DNA from: an uncultured Bacilli bacterium
GTDB taxonomy: Bacteria > Bacillota_I > Bacilli_A > RFN20 > CAG-288
NCBI GenBank assembly: GCA_934725685.1
Contig: CAKVBX010000013.1
Coordinates: 1 to 37,101 of the forward strand
DNA: 37,101 bases
Direction: 5' to 3'
Part shown: positions 30,699-37,101 of the stretch, piece after piece
How positions within the stretch are numbered: position 1 is the stretch's first letter
How the letters are laid out: each line of letters begins with the position of its first letter
Position numbers and translations under genes: made by a program
Notes under the pieces: model-generated
What the model saw: only the letters and a program-made list of their open reading frames with translations
Told to the model about the DNA's origin: nothing
Databases searched by the model: none

Positions 30699-30751
30699 TT
30701 GATTGTGAAACCCCTTTTCTCGATACTATATATAGTGTAATTAGAATACAC
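30699..30751 (+). promoter_or_regulatory. Promoter and palindromes of the sugar ABC operon
   Basis: TTGATT (30699-30704) and GATACT (30722-30727) are 17 bases apart. The -10 region runs into a perfect 12-bp palindrome ACTATATATAGT (30725-30736), followed by the inverted repeat GTGTA/TACAC (30735-30739 and 30747-30751). These are plausible operators for the LacI-family regulator. Confidence 0.55.
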
Positions 30752-30786
30752 CGCGTGCGTCTTTCATATAGGAGGATAAAACAACA

Positions 30787-32430
30787 ATGCAACAGCACAA
30801 GAAAAGCTTATTACGTTCCGGTTTACTTTCTTTGATGATGATGGCTACCCTCGCTTCCTGCGGCGGCACTTCCGATACGGGTAAGAAGACCGATAACGGC
30901 GGCACCCACGAGAGTGGAACACCGGCCGTTCCGGATAACACCAAGTCCATCAAGAACCTCGACGGTCTTGCCGACGACCTCACCCTGGATTCTGACGGCA
31001 AGGTCGTTTTCGAAGACCAGGTTGAGCTCAGCGTCTGGTGCATCATCGGTGACCCAGATCAGAAGGTTTACAATGATGTCGTCACCCGGTTCAACAACGA
31101 ATATCAGGGTCTTGTCCACCTCAACATGAAGTATATCGGCCACTACGATTACTACAACAACCTCGAGAACACCTACATGAGTGACTTCGAAGAAGGTTTC
31201 CCGGATGTCTGCGTCATGCACAATGAAAAGACCGCGGAATATGCCAACAAGGGATATCTCCTTCCTTTGGATGATATCACGGCCAAGACCACAGTAGCCA
31301 CTGATTATTCCATGGTTTATGAGAATATTGACCGTGTCACCAAGTTCGATTCCAGACGTTATGCCGTTCCGATGGATGCCCATGGCTTTGTCACTTCCAT
31401 CCGTCAGGACATCATCAAGAAGAACGAGCTCGGATTCGACGGCAACACCCGTTATATCCCGAACTCCCGTCAGGAATATCAGGAACTTTTGGAGAAGCTC
31501 CGCTCCAAGGCGGATGCCGGCGAGCTCTGGACGAGAAACATCAACAAGGGCCAGGACCATTCCTGGAAGAAAGCGACCTCTTCCACCTTCTATCCGGAAT
31601 TCATCCAGGCTCAGGATCCGGACGGACTTTCCGCCCTTTATGCCAACGGCGGCAGCATCTGCAACGAAGCCGGTGACAAGATCATCTTCCACGAGAATAA
31701 GGGATTCGAAACCTATGTCCTCGATCAGGTCAATCGTTACAACGACAGACTCATGGGTGAATCCGGCACCAATGCCGAATCCTTCGGCAGCGGAAATACC
31801 GTCATGTTCTCCGAAGGACCTTGGTGGGTTTCCCAGCAGTACACCCTCCAGTGGAACAACACCGAACTGAAGAAGGCCGGTGAAAAGGGTGTCACCGAAG
31901 AGGATGCCCAGGATGAAGTCTATTCCAAGCCTTATATCGCTTCCCGTCCGACCGGATGGTGGACCTTGGATGAGAACAAGGAATCCGAGAATGCGAACAA
32001 GTGGTACGGAAACGGCCATGCCATCTCCCTCACCCGTCACATCACGTCCGCTCAGAAGGCGGCCGCTGCGATGACCTTCATCAACTGGTTCACTCAAGGT
32101 AAGGATGCCGATACCGACACCTATAATCTTGCTGAGTGGTGCAACTCGGGTCACATCCCGGCCTGGAAGAATGTCTATGATTCCAGCGAATACAAAGACT
32201 ATCTCTCCAAGAACATGACGCTCCGCGCTCTCGGCGATCCGGCCGACATCATCGCTATGGAAGGCCTCGCCTATGAGACGACCTGCTTCAATGCACTTAC
32301 CACCTCTATCACCTTGGTTCAGTCTCAGCTGAAGACCAAGGATGGCTGCGATGAGGCAAAAGCCAAGGAACTGATCAAGAAAGCCGTCGATGACGGTCAG
32401 GCCGCCTTGGAAATCGCTTCCCTTCTCTAA
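30787..32430 (+). CDS. Sugar ABC transporter binding lipoprotein
   Basis: A 547-residue family 1 extracellular solute-binding protein with lipobox LASC (Cys25). Typical features are LSVWCIIGDPDQKVYNDVVT near residue 80, the cluster NEYQGLVHLNMKYIG, and later MFSEGPWWVSQQY. It is about 100 residues longer than common maltose-type binding proteins. AGGAGG lies 11 bases before the ATG. It is the first gene of the operon permease-permease-GH2-ATPase and would catch oligosaccharides released outside. The sugar is not known; GH43 and GH2 enzymes nearby suggest plant or host glycan fragments. Confidence 0.92.
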   Translation: MQQHKKSLLRSGLLSLMMMATLASCGGTSDTGKKTDNGGTHESGTPAVPDNTKSIKNLDGLADDLTLDSDGKVVFEDQVELSVWCIIGDPDQKVYNDVVTRFNNEYQGLVHLNMKYIGHYDYYNNLENTYMSDFEEGFPDVCVMHNEKTAEYANKGYLLPLDDITAKTTVATDYSMVYENIDRVTKFDSRRYAVPMDAHGFVTSIRQDIIKKNELGFDGNTRYIPNSRQEYQELLEKLRSKADAGELWTRNINKGQDHSWKKATSSTFYPEFIQAQDPDGLSALYANGGSICNEAGDKIIFHENKGFETYVLDQVNRYNDRLMGESGTNAESFGSGNTVMFSEGPWWVSQQYTLQWNNTELKKAGEKGVTEEDAQDEVYSKPYIASRPTGWWTLDENKESENANKWYGNGHAISLTRHITSAQKAAAAMTFINWFTQGKDADTDTYNLAEWCNSGHIPAWKNVYDSSEYKDYLSKNMTLRALGDPADIIAMEGLAYETTCFNALTTSITLVQSQLKTKDGCDEAKAKELIKKAVDDGQAALEIASLL

Positions 32431-32436
32431 TCCGAT

Positions 32437-33504
32437 ATGAACAACGCTATCGCGATGGAACGCGGTGCGTTAAAGGGCTCAAAGGTCAAATCGGTATTCA
32501 GACGATACGGAACGGCGCTTCTTTTCCTGGCGCCGTTCCTTGTCGCCTTTATTTGCTTCTTTATCATCCCGCTGGTGTACGGCGTCAAGATTTCCCTCTC
32601 TGACTTCCGTTTCTCCGCACCGGGTGAGGCGACCTACAATTCCTTTAAGTGGTACCGCATCATCTTCGGAGATCCTTCGATTTCCCTCTCCGCCAAATTG
32701 TCCGCCAACTTCTGGAAATCCTTTGCCAACTCCTTCTTCTTCTCCCTCATCATGGTTCCGATTGCAGTCCTTCTCCCGCTTGGCCTTGCCATCCTGGTCA
32801 ACATCAAGCCGCCGGGATATAAGGCGTTCCGTGCCATGATCTACCTCCCTTCCATCGTCCCTCTCACCGCTTCCGGCACGATCTTCATGCTCTTCTTCCT
32901 CAGTAAAAGCCAGCATGGTCTCATCAATGAGTTCTTCAATCTCGACATTCATTGGTTTGATGACTCTTGGTTCAAGTTCAACATCGGTTCCTACACTGTC
33001 GATGTCCCTTATGCCTGGATTCCGATTTTCCTCATGTGCCTTTGGGGCGGATGGGGTTCGAATTTCATCATTCTTTCCGCCGGCCTTCAGAACGTCCCCA
33101 AGTCTCTCTATGAGGCGGCCAGCATGGACGGCTGCTCCAGTCTGAAGAAAATCGGCGCCGTCACAATCCCAGGCATCAAAGGACAGCTCGTCCTCTGCCT
33201 CTTCACCACCATCATCGGCTATCTCGGACTGTACGGTCAGAACTACGTTCTTTCTAACGGCGGTCCGAAGGCGACCACCCTTCCGGGCTCCGGTCAGACG
33301 ACCACTATCATCTACTTCATTCAGGATATCGTCGCCAACAACACCAACTTCAAGGATACCATCTACGGCCTCGGCGCTGCTTCCAGTATCGTCTATGCGA
33401 TTCTGGTCGGCTGCATTTCCGGCTTCCAGATGTGGTGTACCCGCGAAAAGAAATCCGGCAACAAATATTCGGAGGAATTCAGAAAATGGCAGCGCATCAA
33501 ATAA
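32437..33504 (+). CDS. Sugar ABC transporter permease, MalF type
   Basis: A 355-residue membrane protein with about six membrane segments. The first is in GTALLFLAPFLVAFICFFIIP, and the cytoplasmic EAA loop EAASMDGCSSLKKIGAVTIPG is well kept. The ATG is 6 bases after the stop of the binding protein and lacks a clear Shine-Dalgarno sequence, so coupling is likely. Its 3' end overlaps the second permease gene by 19 bases. It pairs with the next product to form the channel. Confidence 0.92.
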   Translation: MNNAIAMERGALKGSKVKSVFRRYGTALLFLAPFLVAFICFFIIPLVYGVKISLSDFRFSAPGEATYNSFKWYRIIFGDPSISLSAKLSANFWKSFANSFFFSLIMVPIAVLLPLGLAILVNIKPPGYKAFRAMIYLPSIVPLTASGTIFMLFFLSKSQHGLINEFFNLDIHWFDDSWFKFNIGSYTVDVPYAWIPIFLMCLWGGWGSNFIILSAGLQNVPKSLYEAASMDGCSSLKKIGAVTIPGIKGQLVLCLFTTIIGYLGLYGQNYVLSNGGPKATTLPGSGQTTTIIYFIQDIVANNTNFKDTIYGLGAASSIVYAILVGCISGFQMWCTREKKSGNKYSEEFRKWQRIK

Positions 33505-34430
33505 CCACCGAACAGTATGTCGGCCTTCTGAAAGCAAGAAAGACCAAAAAGAGAGGAATGCCTCCGGCAAAAGTCGTCTCTTTCGTCATCCTTCTTGTCT
33601 TCTGCATCATCTGGGTCCTTCCCTTCATCGTCATGGTCTGCGGTTCTCTTCGCGGTCACAACGATACCACCTTCTACCCGAAGGAACTCTTCTATCCACA
33701 TTCCGGCTATACGTTGGAAAACTACAAGATGCTTCTTTTGGGCGAATATCCGGAAGGTATCGTCCACAATACCACGGTTCCTTATGACATCGGAATGTGG
33801 TTCCTCAATTCCTGCATCTCCGCCATCGGCGGAACCGTCCTCTATCTCATCGTCGCCACACTGGCCGCCTATGCCTTCACCTTCATCGATTTCCGCTTCC
33901 GCAATGTCCTCTTTGCCATCCTCGTCGCTACCATGGTCGTACCGGGAACGGCGACGGCTGTCGGCAACCAGGTCAACATCTTCGAAATCGGCCTCAATAA
34001 GACCCTGCTCGCCCTCATCCTTCCGGGACTCGGCGGCGTGTACGGCATGTATCTTATCAAGACCTTCTTCGAATCCATCCCTAAGGATCTGATCGAGTCG
34101 GCCAAAATGGACGGCTATTCGAACTTCAAAATCTATCGCAAAATCGTCCTTCCCTTAGGAAAGACCGTCATCTTCGTTCAGGGCCTCTTCGGCTTCATGG
34201 GCGGATGGAACGATCTCGTCTGGCCTCAGATGCTCTACGGCATCAAGGATTCCAAGATGTGGACCCTTCAGGTCGGTATGGCTTACATCATCAACAACTC
34301 GAAGACATCGGATTTGATCGGTTCGGCTCTCGCCGGCGGTGTCATCTGTCTGCTTCCGGTCTTCGTCATGTACCTCATCGCCGCCAACAAAATCATCGAA
34401 GGTATGGCGAGCGCCGGTATCAAACGCTAA
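33486..34430 (+). CDS. Sugar ABC transporter permease, MalG type
   Basis: A 314-residue permease with six membrane segments and the EAA loop ESAKMDGYSNFKIYRKIVLP. The ATG at 33486 is chosen because GGAGGA lies about 9 bases upstream and it gives the usual short N-terminal tail; the open frame extends upstream inside the MalF-type gene. The C-terminus ends EGMASAGIKR, typical of the family. It is the second half of the importer channel. Confidence 0.92.
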   Translation: MAAHQITTEQYVGLLKARKTKKRGMPPAKVVSFVILLVFCIIWVLPFIVMVCGSLRGHNDTTFYPKELFYPHSGYTLENYKMLLLGEYPEGIVHNTTVPYDIGMWFLNSCISAIGGTVLYLIVATLAAYAFTFIDFRFRNVLFAILVATMVVPGTATAVGNQVNIFEIGLNKTLLALILPGLGGVYGMYLIKTFFESIPKDLIESAKMDGYSNFKIYRKIVLPLGKTVIFVQGLFGFMGGWNDLVWPQMLYGIKDSKMWTLQVGMAYIINNSKTSDLIGSALAGGVICLLPVFVMYLIAANKIIEGMASAGIKR

Positions 34431-34444
34431 GGAGTCAATAAACT

Positions 34445-36202
34445 ATGCGCAATGAATATCCACGTCCCGATTTCCGGGGCGATTCCTTCTTCTCTCTCAA
34501 CGGCAAATGGGATTTCGATTTCGATGATGCCAACGAAGGCATCCGTCAACACTGGTTTGTCAACCATTCCTATTCCAAGAACATCGAAGTTCCGTTCTGT
34601 TTCCAGTCCGAACTTTCCGGCATTCAGGATCCGTCCTTCCACGACCAGGTCTGGTATCACAGGACCATCGTGAAGCCGGAGATGAAGAAGGAAGAACGTC
34701 TGCTTCTGCATTTCGAGGGCGTGGATTATCTTTGCCATGTCTATCTCAACGGTTTCCTCGTGAAGGAACATATCGGCAGTAATGCCGGTTTTCTTGCCGA
34801 TGTGACCGATTATCTGAAAGAGGGGGAGAATGATCTCGTCCTCTATTGCTTCGATCCGAGCTCCGACCGTTCCATTCCCCGCGGTAAGCAGGATTGGGAG
34901 GAGAAGAGTCACACCATCTTCTATACCAGGACAACCGGAATCTACAAATCCGTCTGGATGGAAGTGGTGAATCAGTGCCGCATCGCATCGATGTTTCTTA
35001 CGACCAGCCTTGACAAATACACGGTCCGTGCCGATGTCAAGCTGACCACGGAAGAAGGATTCCTGACGTTTGTCGTCACCAATGACAATGACAGAAAGGA
35101 ATTCACCTTCAATGTCGATAAGAAGAAAAAACAGTATGTCTTCTCTCTTCCGGATGACTTCGTCAATGAGAGAATCTATCGTGTTGATCATCCGTTCCTT
35201 TTCGACCTCCAGGTTTATCTGAAGGATAAGGAAGGGAATATCCTCCACCATATCTCCTCCTACTTTGGAATGAGGGAGGTCAGGGCGGAAAACGGAAGAA
35301 TTCTCATTAATGGTGCCCCGGTCTACCTCAAGCTTGTCCTCAATCAGGGTTATTATCCCGGCGGACTTCTTACCGCACCTTCCGTCGAAGCGATGGAAAA
35401 GGATATCGACATGATGATTGCGATGGGCTTCAATGGATGCCGCATCCATCAGAAAGTCGAAGACCCCTACTTCCTTTATCTTTGCGACAAGAAAGGTTTC
35501 TATCTTTTCCAGGAATGCGCCTCCGCCTATGGATTCGACAAGGATGAACAGAGAAGAATGATGAACGAATGGATTGAGATTGTCAAAAACAATTACAACC
35601 ATCCCTCCATCATCGCCTATACTCCCCTGAATGAGTCCTGGGGTGTCGAAGGAATTCCCTATGACAGAGAGATCCAGCACTTCGCCGATTCTTTATACCA
35701 TCTGATTCACTCCCTTGACAGTTCCCGCCTTGTCATCTCCAATGACGGCTGGGAGCAGTGCAAGACGGACCTCCTCACCATCCACAATTATGGTCACGGA
35801 AAGGAAGGCGACTTAAAGACACAGAAGGATTTCATCCGCATTCTCTCCACAAGGGAGGAAATCCTGAAATACGACAATATCCGACGCTTCATCATCAATC
35901 CCGGTTATCAGGATGAAGGACAGCCGATCCTTCTCAGCGAGTTCGGCGGCATCGCCTTCTGTAACGATACCGGCGAGAAAGGCGCCTGGGGCTATACCAC
36001 CTGCCAGGATGAAGAGGACTATTTGAAAGAGCTGACGAGAATCTATGATGCCATCCGGCATTCGGACTGCATCCAGGGAATCTGCTATACGCAGCTCACC
36101 GATGTCGAACAGGAAGTCAACGGACTTCTCACCTTCGATAGGAAATACAAAGCCGACAAGAACAGAATCCGTGAGCTCAACGAGAGCCTCGGAATCAAAT
36201 AG
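34445..36202 (+). CDS. GH2-family glycosidase, intracellular
   Basis: A 585-residue glycoside hydrolase family 2 enzyme with the three usual parts: an N-terminal jelly-roll (about 1-175, with LNGKWDFDFDD and VWYHRTI), an Ig-like sandwich (about 180-275) and a TIM barrel. The acid/base is Glu397 in TPLNESWG and the nucleophile Glu499 in LLSEFGG. There is no signal peptide, so it cuts imported oligosaccharides in the cytoplasm. GH2 includes beta-galactosidases, beta-glucuronidases and beta-mannosidases; I cannot assign which. It lacks the extra C-terminal domain of LacZ. AAGGAG precedes the start, and it sits inside the transporter operon. Confidence 0.93.
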   Translation: MRNEYPRPDFRGDSFFSLNGKWDFDFDDANEGIRQHWFVNHSYSKNIEVPFCFQSELSGIQDPSFHDQVWYHRTIVKPEMKKEERLLLHFEGVDYLCHVYLNGFLVKEHIGSNAGFLADVTDYLKEGENDLVLYCFDPSSDRSIPRGKQDWEEKSHTIFYTRTTGIYKSVWMEVVNQCRIASMFLTTSLDKYTVRADVKLTTEEGFLTFVVTNDNDRKEFTFNVDKKKKQYVFSLPDDFVNERIYRVDHPFLFDLQVYLKDKEGNILHHISSYFGMREVRAENGRILINGAPVYLKLVLNQGYYPGGLLTAPSVEAMEKDIDMMIAMGFNGCRIHQKVEDPYFLYLCDKKGFYLFQECASAYGFDKDEQRRMMNEWIEIVKNNYNHPSIIAYTPLNESWGVEGIPYDREIQHFADSLYHLIHSLDSSRLVISNDGWEQCKTDLLTIHNYGHGKEGDLKTQKDFIRILSTREEILKYDNIRRFIINPGYQDEGQPILLSEFGGIAFCNDTGEKGAWGYTTCQDEEDYLKELTRIYDAIRHSDCIQGICYTQLTDVEQEVNGLLTFDRKYKADKNRIRELNESLGIK

Positions 36203-36214
36203 GAGACAGAAATC

Positions 36215-37101
36215 ATGAATCAACAGGAACAGCAGATGCAGAATGGCGAGCTGACCAATGTCAACGGAAAACTCGTCAACGAAAACGTCAAGGCGTTTGT
36301 CGAACTGAAAGACATCAATAAGATCTATCCGAACGGCGTTCAGGCGGTCTACGATTTCAACATCGATATCCATCATCATGACTTCATCGTTCTCGTCGGC
36401 CCTTCCGGATGCGGTAAATCCACGACACTGAGAATGGTGGCAGGACTTGAGGATATCTCCTCGGGTTCCCTTTATATCGGGAAAGTCCTTTCCAACTATG
36501 TCCCCAGCAAGGACAGAGACATCTCCATGGTCTTCCAGTCCTATGCCCTTTATCCGCAGATGTCCGTCTATGAGAACATCGCTTTCCCGCTCAAGGCGAG
36601 AAAGTATGATAAGGTCCGCTATCTGGAGAAGGAACTCGACAGAAAGGATGTCCTTGCTGTCTATGAGAAACTCCCTCTCTTTTTCGAAGGACTTCAGGAA
36701 AGCAAGGATAAGAACCTCCGTTTCGGTTCTGTCGCCACTTATCTTTCCACCAAGCTCAATCTGAGAGAATCCGCTATTGCATTCCTTCTGAAATTCAATT
36801 TCAAGACGGAGGAAGACATGGTTTCTAGACGGGAAGAAGTGTTGGCCAAGCTGGAGGAACTCATCCAGAAGGAGCGCTCCGGTTATCAGGCAAAAGGCTT
36901 CTCCTTTGATGAGGGGACCTTTGCCGTTCTCGATCAGAATGGCAGTGAAGTCCATTATAAGGCCCATCTCACCAAGTCGGAAATCCGTGAGAAGGTCTTC
37001 GATGCAGCCAGAATCCTCGACCTCGGGCCCTATCTCGACAGAAAGCCGAAGGAGCTCTCCGGCGGTCAGATGCAGAGAGTCGCCCTGGGAAGAGCCATCG
37101 T
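36215..37101 (+). CDS. MalK/MsmX-type sugar ABC ATPase with a large insertion, 3' end missing
   Basis: The first 295 residues of an ATPase that continues past the window end. The ATG at 36215 follows AGGAGA. A 25-residue Gln/Asn-rich N-terminal extension precedes the normal start. Walker A GPSGCGKST is at 62-70 and the Q-loop Gln at 108 (MVFQSYALYPQMSVYENIAF). The signature LSGGQMQRVALGRA begins at 281. In usual MalK proteins the Q-loop and signature are about 50 residues apart; here they are 173 apart, because about 120 residues are inserted in the helical domain after PLKARKYDK. The insert is charged and helix-rich. Similar large inserts occur in mycoplasma MsmK-like proteins. It would energise the permease pair encoded upstream. 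Confidence 0.9.
   Translation, partial: MNQQEQQMQNGELTNVNGKLVNENVKAFVELKDINKIYPNGVQAVYDFNIDIHHHDFIVLVGPSGCGKSTTLRMVAGLEDISSGSLYIGKVLSNYVPSKDRDISMVFQSYALYPQMSVYENIAFPLKARKYDKVRYLEKELDRKDVLAVYEKLPLFFEGLQESKDKNLRFGSVATYLSTKLNLRESAIAFLLKFNFKTEEDMVSRREEVLAKLEELIQKERSGYQAKGFSFDEGTFAVLDQNGSEVHYKAHLTKSEIREKVFDAARILDLGPYLDRKPKELSGGQMQRVALGRAI

Noticed and set aside
1..37101. CRISPR array, prophage, tRNA or rRNA genes
   Set aside because: I saw no regularly spaced repeats, no phage structural or integrase genes, and no tRNA- or rRNA-like stretches in the intergenic regions.

Overview
The window looks like the chromosome of a fermentative anaerobic bacterium of the Bacillota, perhaps an Erysipelotrichia or mollicute-related gut lineage. 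The evidence is strong AGGAGG-type ribosome binding sites, a lysine riboswitch, a pyruvate formate-lyase pair, many short-leader promoters with TACAAT or TATAAT boxes, and a sugar ABC ATPase with a long insertion that recalls mycoplasma homologues. TGA is used as a normal stop codon, so this is not a recoded mycoplasma. The lineage call is inference; no rRNA or tRNA is present to settle it.

Left part (1-7033). The 3' end of a gene for an Ig-like surface protein is followed by about 530 bases of non-coding DNA. Then comes a divergent metal locus: hypB on the minus strand, with a 17-bp palindrome over its -10 box, and on the plus strand a FecCD-type permease, its ATPase, a substrate-binding lipoprotein, and a fusion of a SAM methyltransferase to a TetR regulator. 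No hydrogenase lies in the window.

Middle part (7034-19622). pflB-pflA is followed by a DUF2804 and alpha/beta hydrolase pair (minus), an orphan MazF/PemK-like protein, a YghO-like acetyltransferase, a DUF3737-MalY operon (minus), and a three-gene polar amino acid ABC transporter (minus). The transporter's leader is a lysine riboswitch, so it is probably a lysine importer. A flavodoxin follows.

Right part (19623-37101). This is a glycan-use locus: a GH43 lipoprotein, a 948-residue modular lipoprotein with a CBM9-like domain, a LacI regulator, a MATE exporter, a smaller paralogous lipoprotein, an RDD membrane protein, and an operon with a sugar-binding lipoprotein, two permeases, a GH2 glycosidase and the start of a MalK/MsmX-type ATPase that runs off the window. 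Surface lipoproteins would bind and trim a plant or host glycan, the ABC system would import the oligosaccharides, and GH2 (no signal peptide) would cut them in the cytoplasm. Several of these genes have distinctive leaders: a symmetric bidirectional promoter, a terminator directly after a promoter, and palindromes at a -10 box.

I saw no insertion sequence, prophage, CRISPR array, tRNA or rRNA. The most unusual items are the methyltransferase-TetR fusion in the metal locus, the ATPase insertion, and a terminator that also encodes the start of the RDD protein.
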